Assembly: GCF_025966695.1 (NCBI RefSeq)
Contig: NZ_JAOEIY010000003.1
Location: 461,011-525,010 of the forward strand
DNA from: Stutzerimonas sp. S1
Lineage (GTDB): Bacteria; Pseudomonadota; Gammaproteobacteria; Pseudomonadales; Pseudomonadaceae
Direction of reading: 5' to 3'
DNA length: 64,000 bases
Made by a program: the position numbers and the translations under genes. The notes below the pieces were generated by a model that searched no databases, was not told the DNA's origin, and saw only the letters and a list, made by a program, of their open reading frames with translations. Positions within the stretch are counted from its first letter, which is position 1. Each line of letters begins with the position of its first letter. Positions 7,772 to 15,924 of the stretch are shown piece by piece.

Positions 7772-9358
7772 ATGAAAGAGGGATCACCCTGGGTTCCGTT
7801 CCGTCACCGAGTATTCCGAGGCCTCTGGTTTGCTGCTGCTGTCGTAAACCTGGCCATCTGGATGCAAACGGTAGGTGCGGCCTGGATCATGACGACGCTG
7901 TCGTCGTCACCGCTGATGGTCTCGCTGGTACAGACAGCGATGACGCTACCGGTCTTTTTATTCGGCCTGCCAGGTGGAGTGATCGCCGATCTGGTGGATC
8001 GCCGCCGCTGGCTGATCGTAACGCAGGCGACGATGCTCGGCGCGGCCGCAGTGCTATGTCTGCTTGCCTACAGTGGCCTACTGGGTGCCTGGACGCTGCT
8101 TTTGCTGACATTTGTTCTGGGTACTGGCAGCGCGTTGGGAATGTCCGCGTGGATGGTGACCATCGTTGATGTGTTGCCGCGAAGTGAGGTTCCGGCCGCA
8201 GTATCGCTGAATGGCATCGCGACCAATGCCGCTAGGGCATTGGGGCCGGCGATTGCCGGCGTGCTGATCGCATACTGGAACGCGGCATCGGTGTTTCTGG
8301 TGATTGCACTGTGCATGACGGCCGTGATCCTGTTTATTCTCACCTTGAAATCCAGCCGGCAGGCGCATGACCTGCCACCGGAAACGTTTAGCGGCGGCAT
8401 GCGCAGCGGTTTGCGCTATATCCGGCACTCGTCAGTCTTGTTCAATGCTTTGAAACAGGTGTTCGTTTTTACCAGTTGCGCCAGCGCACTTTGGGCGCTG
8501 ATGCCTCTGGTAGCCAAGGAAGAGCTCGACATGGACGCTGGCGGCTATGGCTTGCTCATGGCATTCATGGGCGGAGGAGCAGTGGTAGCTGCTCTCAATC
8601 TAACGAAGCTGTATCGCCGATTTACGTTGCGCACGCTCATTGCCTCAGGCGCGATCGCTTTTGCAGCTGCAACACTTGCTGCTGCCCTAACGCATAACCG
8701 TTACGTCGTGTGGGCGATGCTGATCTTCGCTGGAATGGGCTGGATGGCCGTGAATGCGACCATCTCCACGGTCGTGCAAACCTACGCGGCGAACTGGGTG
8801 CGCGCCCGGGTCGCTTCGGTGTACCTGCTAATGCTTATGGGAGCCATGGCGCTGGGCGGGGTTTTGTGGGGGGCGTTGGCAGAATATATAGGACTCAATA
8901 ACGCGCTCATCATTTCTGCCGCGACTATTCTGTTGGGGCTTCTCATCACCCGTAATGGCCCAATCGAGTTGGGTAACGAAGCTGATTTCGCTGAAGCACA
9001 GCAGACCGACAAGCTGGTGCTGGCACGCGATGTTTCTCACTCCGATGGTCCGGTGTCTGTGGAAATCAGCTACCGAGTCAATGATGCCGAACATGGCATT
9101 TTCGTGCGCACGGCCTATGAGGTCGGCCAATCCAGACGGCGAAACGGGGCACAGAACTGGCGGCTTTACCGCGATCTGAGTGAAAAAAACCTTTACGTTG
9201 AGCGTTTTATCGTCGAGTCCTGGCTCGAATATCTGCGCCAGCAGGCTAGAGTCACCAAAGGTGACGAGTCTAGAGAAAATAGCTTGCAGCGATTCCGATG
9301 TGACACTTTGGCAACGCGCCGCTACATCTACCAAGCCCCGTCGGTAAACGATCAGTAA
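7772..9358 (+). CDS. ditE: MFS transporter of the MFS_3 (transmembrane secretion effector) type
   Basis: 528 residues: about 12 transmembrane segments in the first 400, then a soluble C-terminal domain of about 110 residues that resembles the ABM-like tail of the MFS_3/EntS-related family. AAGGAG lies 6 bases before the ATG at 7772. It is the last gene of the ditA3-B-C-D operon, 40 bp after ditD, and matches the position of the permease ditE in BKME-9. MFS_3 relatives are usually exporters, so it may remove toxic intermediates rather than import substrate. The superfamily is clear; the direction of transport is not. Confidence 0.82.
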   Translation: MKEGSPWVPFRHRVFRGLWFAAAVVNLAIWMQTVGAAWIMTTLSSSPLMVSLVQTAMTLPVFLFGLPGGVIADLVDRRRWLIVTQATMLGAAAVLCLLAYSGLLGAWTLLLLTFVLGTGSALGMSAWMVTIVDVLPRSEVPAAVSLNGIATNAARALGPAIAGVLIAYWNAASVFLVIALCMTAVILFILTLKSSRQAHDLPPETFSGGMRSGLRYIRHSSVLFNALKQVFVFTSCASALWALMPLVAKEELDMDAGGYGLLMAFMGGGAVVAALNLTKLYRRFTLRTLIASGAIAFAAATLAAALTHNRYVVWAMLIFAGMGWMAVNATISTVVQTYAANWVRARVASVYLLMLMGAMALGGVLWGALAEYIGLNNALIISAATILLGLLITRNGPIELGNEADFAEAQQTDKLVLARDVSHSDGPVSVEISYRVNDAEHGIFVRTAYEVGQSRRRNGAQNWRLYRDLSEKNLYVERFIVESWLEYLRQQARVTKGDESRENSLQRFRCDTLATRRYIYQAPSVNDQ

Positions 9359-9398
9359 TACCGCTTGGCATCCGTATGCTGAGTTAGTTGCGGCGTTT

Positions 9399-9416
9399 TA
9401 TTCTCAGTATAGAATA
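9399..9416. promoter_or_regulatory. perfect inverted repeat in the ditR promoter
   Basis: TATTCT CAGTAT AGAATA, an 18-bp perfect palindrome of two 6-base arms with a 6-base spacer, about 33 bp upstream of ditR. It overlaps a plausible promoter (TTGCGG at 9388, TAGAAT at 9410, 16 bp apart), which suits autoregulation by an IclR protein. A related copy lies at 2964. Confidence 0.6.
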
Positions 9417-9448
9417 CAGATCTAAATCGAGCATGAGTTAGGGATCTG

Positions 9449-10243
9449 ATGAATAGCAATGAAATTTTAGACCTAGGTGAACAGCAGAAGGCCAACGGTG
9501 CCGTCCTTGTCAAACCGGTGTCTAATGCGATTCGTATCTTGCGACATCTGAGCCAAGTCGGTACGCCTGAGCGCTCCGTTGATATCGCACGCCATCTTTC
9601 TATCAATCCAAGCACATGCTTTAACATCCTGCGCACATTGGTCGCTGAAGACGTGGTGGATTTCAATCTCATGTCAAAGCGCTATTCGGCGGGGATAGGG
9701 CTGGCGCGTCTCGTTGAGCAGCTGGTCACCCAGGGGCAGCGGGTGCAGCTGGCGAAGCCGCTGTTACAAAGCCTGGCTGCGAGGCAGAGCATCACGGTCA
9801 CGTTGTGGCGGCGCCTGGGTGCGGACCGCATTGTGATCGTCAGTTCCGCGGCGAGCCCCACGGACGTTCGAATCGATATGGCCGAAGGGCAACGTCTGCC
9901 GATGCTGATGGGTGCCAGCGGCAGATTGTTCGCTACGCAGATCGATCTTGACAGCCCGGAAATACGCGCGACCTACGACAGCATCCGCTGGGCTCGACCG
10001 TTGCCTTTCGATACGTACCGGGAAGAGGTACGCGAGGCTCAGAAACGAGGCTGGGCAACAGACGATGGTCATTTTTCCGTGGGCATTCTTGCTGTTGCCG
10101 CGCCTGTTTTTTCCCCCGGCGGCAGCATTGACTTTACGGTTTCGGCAGTGATGTTCCGCGGTCAGCGTGATGAGGAGGGAATTGCCGAGTTGGGCGATGC
10201 CCTCGTCGAATTCTGTATCGAACTGACCCGCGTTCTCTTCTAG
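9449..10243 (+). CDS. ditR: IclR-family transcriptional regulator
   Basis: 264 residues with an N-terminal winged helix-turn-helix (about residues 25-75; recognition helix near SINPSTCFNILRTL) and a C-terminal IclR effector-binding domain. In BKME-9, DitR is an inducer-dependent activator of ditA3. The gene stands directly after the ditA3-E operon with its own promoter and ends convergently 3 bp from ditF. The palindrome at 9399 is its likely autoregulatory site; the ACA-N13-TGT elements elsewhere could also be its targets. Confidence 0.9.
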   Translation: MNSNEILDLGEQQKANGAVLVKPVSNAIRILRHLSQVGTPERSVDIARHLSINPSTCFNILRTLVAEDVVDFNLMSKRYSAGIGLARLVEQLVTQGQRVQLAKPLLQSLAARQSITVTLWRRLGADRIVIVSSAASPTDVRIDMAEGQRLPMLMGASGRLFATQIDLDSPEIRATYDSIRWARPLPFDTYREEVREAQKRGWATDDGHFSVGILAVAAPVFSPGGSIDFTVSAVMFRGQRDEEGIAELGDALVEFCIELTRVLF

Positions 10244-10246
10244 TAG

Positions 10247-11437
10247 CTACTCCCGAACCAGCAAAAGGCTTCCGCCCAATGGCCCACCTCCAGCCGCCAC
10301 TGCGCAGACTCGGTTCTCCCTAGTCTGCCGCCCCTCGGCTCGCCCCCATAGCTGCAGGCAGGCCTCATGCACATAGCCCAGGCCGTGGGTGCGACCGCCG
10401 GAAAGCTGGCCGCCATTAGTATTGATAGGTAGCTCGCCGTCCAGCGCGATACGCTGACCGCCCTCGACGAAAGCGCCACTTTCGCCGGTCGGGCAGAGCC
10501 CCAGGGCTTCCAGCCAGATCATGGTGAGGATGGAAAAGCCGTCGTATAGCTGCGCGGAGTCGACATCCTGGGGGCAATAGTCGGTGCGGTCCCACATCAT
10601 CCGACCTACGTCGAAAGCCGCCATCTGGGTGAGTGAGATCTGATCCCACGACCAAGGCTGATTCAAGGCCGCGCCAATGGATTCGATACGAATCGGCGTA
10701 TTGCGTGTGTCGCGCGCGGTATCTCGCCGCGACAGTACGATTGCGGTGGATGCATCGCAATGTACGTCGCAATCGAACATACGCAGTGGAGTCGAGATCA
10801 TCCGCGATGCCATGTAGTCGTCCATGGTCATCGGCGTTCGATAAAGCGCTTTGGGATTGCGCATCGCATTTCGGCGACAGGTCAGGGCTATCTGAGCCAG
10901 CTGTTCGGGTCGTGTGCCGTACTCATGAAAATGGCGCTGCGCATAGAGCGCCATTAGATTGATGCCGGACATTACGTTGAACGGCGTGAACCATTGCCAT
11001 GCGAAGCTGCTGTCGCGGCCCTGAGTCTTGTTGGTGAGCGCGCCAGCCTGCTTGTTCGACATGCGGGCGGATGCTTCGGTGATGGTGCGAAATACCAGCA
11101 CATGTTTGCACAGGCCTGCTTCGATGGCCATGGCTGCGTTGATTAAGCCAGCAAGCGGGCCGGGGCCTTCATAGCCGGCACCGAACCAGTTTACGTTCAG
11201 GCCCAGTGCGCTTTTGAGCGCGCTGGGGCCAACGGGAGAAAAGGGGTCGCCGTTATTGTTGTCCCCCGGCCAGCACGCGACTCCGTCTATGTCGCTACGC
11301 TCTAGGCCTGCGTCGGTAATGGCTTCCAGGCAGGCGTCAAGCGTCAGACGCATTGCTGACAGCGAAGATGGCCGCCCGATTTCGGACTGTCCGATGCCGG
11401 TGATGGCTACTTGTTTATCGTATCGACGATCGAACAT
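10247..11437 (-). CDS. ditF: thiolase-like lipid-transfer protein (Ltp2/SCP-x type), probable aldolase subunit
   Basis: A 396-residue thiolase-fold protein. The thiolase nucleophile region reads NWFGAGYEGPGPLAG (about residues 83-97) and contains no cysteine, so it should not act as a thiolase. Tyr298 in QLYDGFS and the NGGQLSGGRTHG loop (His351) are retained, as in the Ltp2 aldolases of actinobacterial steroid side-chain degradation. Those enzymes work only with a DUF35 partner, and a DUF35 gene directly abuts this one (TGAATG junction). I infer a retro-aldol side-chain or ring cleavage of a CoA thioester. The gene is convergent with ditR. Confidence 0.85.
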   Translation of the reverse strand: MFDRRYDKQVAITGIGQSEIGRPSSLSAMRLTLDACLEAITDAGLERSDIDGVACWPGDNNNGDPFSPVGPSALKSALGLNVNWFGAGYEGPGPLAGLINAAMAIEAGLCKHVLVFRTITEASARMSNKQAGALTNKTQGRDSSFAWQWFTPFNVMSGINLMALYAQRHFHEYGTRPEQLAQIALTCRRNAMRNPKALYRTPMTMDDYMASRMISTPLRMFDCDVHCDASTAIVLSRRDTARDTRNTPIRIESIGAALNQPWSWDQISLTQMAAFDVGRMMWDRTDYCPQDVDSAQLYDGFSILTMIWLEALGLCPTGESGAFVEGGQRIALDGELPINTNGGQLSGGRTHGLGYVHEACLQLWGRAEGRQTRENRVCAVAAGGGPLGGSLLLVRE

Positions 11438-11842
11438 TCACTGATCCCTTTCGAACATGGGCAGCCAGACGTCCTCGACGTTCAGGAAGCTGACTCGGAC
11501 CGGCATGTCGATATGCACCTGTTGCGGATCCATGCCGATAACGTTACTGACAAAGCGCAGACCCGACTGCTCGATCAATTCAATGATCGCTACGACGTAC
11601 GGCACGTCGAGTTCGGCGGTCCATGGCTGGTAGTTAAGCGTGTAGCTCACCACCGTACCTTTACCGGAGACTGAGCGTGGGCCGACCTCGAAGCTGGCAC
11701 AGCGAGGACATATGGGACCGGGAGGATGAAAGAACCGAGAACATGCTTCGCAATGGTGAATCAGCAGTTCACCTCGCTTGCCGCCCTGCCAGAAGGCGAG
11801 GGTATCGGCGTTCAGCGCGGGTAGTTTTCTAGGCATCGACAT
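11438..11842 (-). CDS. DUF35 zinc-ribbon/OB-fold protein, partner of DitF
   Basis: 134 residues. Cys31, Cys34, Cys45 and Cys48 form an N-terminal zinc ribbon, followed by the OB-fold (KGTVVSYTLNYQPW onward) of the DUF35/acyl-CoA-associated family. It is directly upstream of ditF with no intergenic base, which fits a stoichiometric complex like Ltp2-ChsH2(DUF35). A start at 11836 (MPRKLP) is equally possible. It is divergent from ditG; the 126-bp interval holds the dit element at 11882. Confidence 0.85.
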   Translation of the reverse strand: MSMPRKLPALNADTLAFWQGGKRGELLIHHCEACSRFFHPPGPICPRCASFEVGPRSVSGKGTVVSYTLNYQPWTAELDVPYVVAIIELIEQSGLRFVSNVIGMDPQQVHIDMPVRVSFLNVEDVWLPMFERDQ

Positions 11843-11881
11843 TCCATCCAGGTGCGCATCTTCCAGTTACGTTATCATTTG

Positions 11882-11902
11882 TACATAAAATCGAAAAGTG
11901 TC
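11882..11902 (+). promoter_or_regulatory. dit ACA-N13-TGT element, ditG promoter
   Basis: ACA at 11883-11885, 13 bases ending in TCGAAAAG, TGTC at 11899-11902. This is the best match to the consensus together with the copy at 13768. It lies between the divergent DUF35/ditF operon and ditG, 66 bases before the ditG ATG; TAAAAT inside it could be a -10 box. Confidence 0.65.
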
Positions 11903-11968
11903 ATATTTCGTTTTGAGTTGGCACTGCCCCGAGCGGTGCGTCGTAGAAAAAAACAAGAGGCTTTCAGT

Positions 11969-12670
11969 ATGTCCCAGTCTTTGCAAGACAAGACCATTGT
12001 CGTCACGGGCGGCTTCGGCGTGCTTGGTAGAACCCTTGGCGATCTGCTTCTGGCCCGAGGTGCCCGAGTAGCGCTACTCGATCGCGCCGAGCTGTCCGGC
12101 TCATTAGCTGAAGCTGCAAAATTGCATGCCATCGGCGGCGTTGACCTGACGTCCGTCGACGCGGCAGCGGAGGCATTTAACAGGGTAGTCGAGCACTTCG
12201 GGCGCATCGATGGATTGGTCAACGTAGCCGGCGGTTTCGCTTGGGAAACGCTTGAATCCGGAAGCCTCGATACCTGGGATCGCATGTATCAAATGAACGT
12301 GCGCACGGCGGTGGTAGCCTCCCAGGCGGCACTGCCCCATCTCGCCGCGACTGGATCGGGGCGGATCGTAAATGTCGGCGCATTGGCCGCACTCAAGGCT
12401 GGCATGGGTATGGGTGCTTACGCTGCGTCCAAGGCTGGCGTGGTTCGTCTGACCGAGGCGCTGGCAGAGGAGGTCAAGGATCGGGGCGTCACTGTCAATG
12501 CCGTGCTGCCAAGCATCATCGATACGCCGACCAATCGCGCCGACATGCCGGATGCCGATCCGAGCCGCTGGGTATCGCCAGCGGCTCTGGCGTCGGTAAT
12601 CGCGTTTCTCCTGTCGAATGACGCAGCCCCCGTAACCGGCGCCTGTCTGCCTGTGTGTGGTCGCGTATGA
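11969..12670 (+). CDS. ditG: SDR-family oxidoreductase
   Basis: A 233-residue short-chain dehydrogenase with TGGFGVLG at residues 13-20, Asn110, Tyr151 and Lys155. The position normally held by the catalytic serine, 13 residues before the tyrosine, is Ala138 (NVGALAAL), so the usual Ser-Tyr-Lys triad is incomplete. The start at 11969 is chosen over an upstream GTG because of AAGAGG eight bases before and homology-like content from this point. Its stop overlaps the next start (ATGA), implying coupling with ditH. The substrate is unknown; it is probably a hydroxy or oxo group on a ring-opened intermediate. Confidence 0.82.
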   Translation: MSQSLQDKTIVVTGGFGVLGRTLGDLLLARGARVALLDRAELSGSLAEAAKLHAIGGVDLTSVDAAAEAFNRVVEHFGRIDGLVNVAGGFAWETLESGSLDTWDRMYQMNVRTAVVASQAALPHLAATGSGRIVNVGALAALKAGMGMGAYAASKAGVVRLTEALAEEVKDRGVTVNAVLPSIIDTPTNRADMPDADPSRWVSPAALASVIAFLLSNDAAPVTGACLPVCGRV

Positions 12671-13665
12671 GACTCGTAACCTATATCGATGGTGCTGGCT
12701 TCGAGCGCGCCGGGGCATTGATCGAAAACGATGGACTGATTGTCGACCTGCAGATTGCCTATCGCAGCTTGCAAGGTCGCGAGAGCCCTGAATTCGCGAG
12801 CGTTCTGGCGTTGATTGAAGGTGGCGAGCAGGTGCTCGAACAGGCTCGGACGCTGGTAGCCAAGGCGCCTTCCGCGGCTGTCATTGAACGCGCCACCGTC
12901 AAGCTGCGTGCGCCGATCCAGCCACCGCCGCAGATGCGTGACTGTTCATGCTTCGAACTGCACCTGAAACAGAGTTTCGCCGCTGCCAGACGCGCGCGTG
13001 CTCTACGTACGCCGGATCCGGAAGCAACGCTGAAAGCGATGAATACGGGTGCCGATGACCGGGTAATCGAGACGTTCAACCGACAGCCGATCTATTACAA
13101 ATGCAATCGCTTTGCGGTAGTCGGTATCGACGATGAGTTCCAGTGGCCGAGCTTTAGCAAGGCACTGGACTTCGAACTGGAATTTGGCTGCTACATCGGA
13201 AAGCGTGGCAAGGATATTAGCCGTGATGCGGCCCGCTCGCATATCGTTGGTTACACCATTTTCAACGACATGAGCGCGCGCGACGCCCAGGCGAAAGAGA
13301 TGTCCGGGATGCTCGGTCCCGCCAAGAGCAAGGATTTTGATACGGCCAACATCATGGGCCCCTGCCTGGTCACCACCGATGAGTTGGGCGATCCCTATGA
13401 CCTGGAAATGGTGGCGCGGGTGAATGGGGAGGAGTGGGGGCGGGGCAACACCCGAGACATGCGCTGGCAGTTCGAAGATGTCATCGCTCATGTTTCGCGT
13501 GCGGAAACCCTGTACCCCGGTGAGTTTCTCGGTTCCGGTACCGTGGGCAATGGTTGCGGGCTGGAGCAGTTGCGGTATCTCAAACCAGGAGACCTGGTGG
13601 AGCTGGAAGTGCAGGGTATCGGCGTGCTGCGAACACGTGTCGGCACCGCCACGAACGATGCCTGA
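12667..13665 (+). CDS. ditH: fumarylacetoacetate hydrolase family protein (isomerase/decarboxylase-like)
   Basis: 332 residues, longer than the other two FAH proteins here, with an extra N-terminal region of about 90 residues before the FAH core. Metal ligands are Glu170 and Glu172 in DFELEF and Asp201 in FNDMSARD. It overlaps ditG by four bases and ends about 180 bp before ditA1. It would hydrolyse or decarboxylate a diketo or oxalyl-type intermediate; the sequence does not tell which. Confidence 0.83.
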   Translation: MRLVTYIDGAGFERAGALIENDGLIVDLQIAYRSLQGRESPEFASVLALIEGGEQVLEQARTLVAKAPSAAVIERATVKLRAPIQPPPQMRDCSCFELHLKQSFAAARRARALRTPDPEATLKAMNTGADDRVIETFNRQPIYYKCNRFAVVGIDDEFQWPSFSKALDFELEFGCYIGKRGKDISRDAARSHIVGYTIFNDMSARDAQAKEMSGMLGPAKSKDFDTANIMGPCLVTTDELGDPYDLEMVARVNGEEWGRGNTRDMRWQFEDVIAHVSRAETLYPGEFLGSGTVGNGCGLEQLRYLKPGDLVELEVQGIGVLRTRVGTATNDA

Positions 13666-13767
13666 GGTACGCCAGTTTGGCTAGTTCGCCTTGCTCAGCG
13701 CCTCAAGCTAACCATGCCGGTTTATTTCAGCAGCAAGATGTCACATAAAGAACATGGTCATCTAGTA

Positions 13768-13788
13768 TACATATTATCGAAAAGTGTC
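13768..13788 (+). promoter_or_regulatory. dit ACA-N13-TGT element, ditA1 promoter
   Basis: ACA at 13769-13771, 13 bases (TATTATCGAAAAG), TGTC at 13785-13788. It ends 59 bases before ditA1. TATACA or TATTAT within it could serve as a -10 box, and no good -35 box is seen, which would fit an activated promoter. Confidence 0.65.
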
Positions 13789-13847
13789 TTATATTTGGCT
13801 TGTCCTAATCGCCATCGGCGGCTATGCCCTATAAATAGGAGGCAATC

Positions 13848-15254
13848 ATGCTAACAACAACGAGCCCCGTATTGTCCGACGGAACCAAGGTCTCGGATCT
13901 TATCTACCCAGCGACACGCGAAGTACAGATGCGGGTCCTGAGCGACCGGGAAATCTATGAGCTGGAGATGGAAAAGATCTTCGGCAAGATCTGGGTCCTG
14001 CTCGGCCACGAATCTGAAATCCCTGACTCTGGCGATTTCATCGTGCGCGACATGGGCTCGGATTCGGTGATCGCCGCCCGAACTAAAGACGGCGAAATTC
14101 ACGTATCGCTCAATGTTTGCCCACACCGCGGCATGCGCATCAGCACCGCCGATTGCGGTAATACCCAGATTCACAAGTGCATCTACCATGGTTGGGCGTT
14201 CCGGCCAAACGGTGACTTCATCGGCTCGCCGGTCGAGCGCGAGTGTATGCATGGCAAAATGATGGCTAAGGAAGAGCTGGGTCTGAAAAAGGCGCGCGTA
14301 ACGCTTTATGGCGGTCTGATCTTCGCAACCTGGAACGTCGACGGCCCCTCTTTCGATGAGTTCCTGGGCGATGCCAAATGGTATTACGACATGCTCTTCT
14401 GCCGCAGCGACAAGGGCATGGAGGTGTTGGGCCCACCGCAGCGGTTCATTGTGAACGCGAACTGGAAGACCGCTGGCGAGCAGTCCGCTGCCGATGGTTT
14501 CCATACTCTCACCTTGCATCGCTGGCTGGGTGAAGTGGGCAACTATGCTAAAAAAGGCGAAGGTGAGGGGGAAGGTACTGACCTGAGTCCGGAAATGATC
14601 GGCGTTGAGATTAGCTCCCCCCACGGCCATGCACTGCGTTGCATTGATCTGGCGCGCAAGATCAAGCGCCTGACTGGCCTAGATCCGGCCACCTTATCGG
14701 TCCAGGAAAAACTGAACGCGCTGCCACCTGCTGGCATGACCCGTGACATGGTCGAGCAACTCGCGCGTAATCTCAGTGAAGATCAGCTCAAGGTGCTGAC
14801 AAGCATGCCGCCGCAGGTGGGAGGCATGTTCCCGAATATCCTATTTGGTTTCGTATATATCCCGCAGCCGGATGGCAGCGTGGTTGGTTCCATGACTCTG
14901 CATGCCTATGTTCCTCAAGGGCCGGACAAGCTTGAGTTTGTCAATTGGGTGTTCGCCGAGAAGGATGCGCCGCCAGAGCTTCGTGAAAAAATGCTTAAGC
15001 AGACTATCCAGCTATTCGGCACATCCGGCATGGTTGAGCAGGACGACTCCGATACTTGGCCACACATGACTCACGCCGCGAAGGGCGCGATGGGGCGCAA
15101 GAGCACTCTGAAGTATCAAGCCTGCTTCGAAACCGGCGCCCCGGAAGGATGGCCTGGCCCTGGCATCGTCAATGAAGGCTTTACCAAAGACGACACCCAG
15201 TGGCACTGGTGGCAGTACTGGCATGAGCTGATGACCGCTTCAGACGAAAAATAA
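13848..15254 (+). CDS. ditA1: Rieske ring-hydroxylating dioxygenase, alpha subunit
   Basis: The catalytic large subunit (468 residues) that dihydroxylates the aromatic ring of 7-oxodehydroabietate. The Rieske [2Fe-2S] ligands are Cys91, His93, Cys111 and His114 (CPHRG...CIYHGW). The mononuclear iron site is in DGFHTLTLHR: His219 and His224, with Asp216 as the inter-subunit bridge. The third ligand is probably the aspartate in EQDDSDTW. GGAGG precedes the ATG. It is in an operon with ditA2 (46 bp gap), while the ferredoxin ditA3 is 9 kb away. Confidence 0.94.
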   Translation: MLTTTSPVLSDGTKVSDLIYPATREVQMRVLSDREIYELEMEKIFGKIWVLLGHESEIPDSGDFIVRDMGSDSVIAARTKDGEIHVSLNVCPHRGMRISTADCGNTQIHKCIYHGWAFRPNGDFIGSPVERECMHGKMMAKEELGLKKARVTLYGGLIFATWNVDGPSFDEFLGDAKWYYDMLFCRSDKGMEVLGPPQRFIVNANWKTAGEQSAADGFHTLTLHRWLGEVGNYAKKGEGEGEGTDLSPEMIGVEISSPHGHALRCIDLARKIKRLTGLDPATLSVQEKLNALPPAGMTRDMVEQLARNLSEDQLKVLTSMPPQVGGMFPNILFGFVYIPQPDGSVVGSMTLHAYVPQGPDKLEFVNWVFAEKDAPPELREKMLKQTIQLFGTSGMVEQDDSDTWPHMTHAAKGAMGRKSTLKYQACFETGAPEGWPGPGIVNEGFTKDDTQWHWWQYWHELMTASDEK

Positions 15255-15300
15255 GCGCTCGCTGGCCGGGTCATGACAATAAAAAGTAATGGAGATTTCC

Positions 15301-15876
15301 ATGGCAGAAGTTCAACAACGCGGCGAGGACCAGATCCAGCCGGGCTCTCCGATCGGTATCAAGCGTGTGCCGGTCGGGGCGGATATTTACAATCAAGTCG
15401 TGACATTCCTCTATGAGGAAGCAACGCTACTGGATCAAATTCGTTTGCAGGAGTGGGCAGCACGGCTTGATACCGATCTAATCTATACCGTACCGCTGCG
15501 GCATACCCGCACCCAGTCCGAGCTGTCGGCGAGCATAGTGCGTTCTGTTCAGCATTACCACGACGACTATCGGTCGATCATGGGGCGAGTGCTGCGTCTC
15601 TCCGGCAAGAGCGCCTGGGCGGAAGACCCGCCATCGCGTACACGGCGGCTGGTGACGAATGTCTTCGTCGAAGAAACCGCAACCCCTGATGAGTATGTGG
15701 TAACCAGTTATCTGCTGTTGACGCGCAGCCGGTTCAAGGACCACCATGTCGACATCGTCAGTGGCGAGCGTCGCGACGTGCTGCGTATGCATGAAGATGG
15801 CTTCAAGCTGGCGCGTCGCGAAGTCATTATCGACCAGGCTGTTCTGGGCACTCCGAACCTCGCTGTATTCCTCTAA
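15301..15876 (+). CDS. ditA2: Rieske dioxygenase, beta subunit
   Basis: A 191-residue small subunit of the SnoaL-like ring-hydroxylating beta family, structural in the alpha3beta3 oxygenase. The body (FLYEEATLLDQIRLQEW; DPPSRTRRLVTNV) is typical. An upstream ATG at 15289 exists, but GGAG is correctly spaced only for 15301. It is followed at once by a hairpin terminator. Confidence 0.92.
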   Translation: MAEVQQRGEDQIQPGSPIGIKRVPVGADIYNQVVTFLYEEATLLDQIRLQEWAARLDTDLIYTVPLRHTRTQSELSASIVRSVQHYHDDYRSIMGRVLRLSGKSAWAEDPPSRTRRLVTNVFVEETATPDEYVVTSYLLLTRSRFKDHHVDIVSGERRDVLRMHEDGFKLARREVIIDQAVLGTPNLAVFL

Positions 15877-15882
15877 TGGTGA

Positions 15883-15914
15883 GCCCGCATGCCTTTCGGG
15901 ATGCGGGCCTTTCA
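15883..15914 (+). terminator. hairpin terminator after ditA2
   Basis: GCCCGCAT pairs with ATGCGGGC around a loop that continues the stem with CC/GG, followed by a short CTTTCATT tract. It lies between ditA2 and the convergent DUF2889 gene. Confidence 0.65.
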
Positions 15915-15924
15915 TTGCAAAAAC

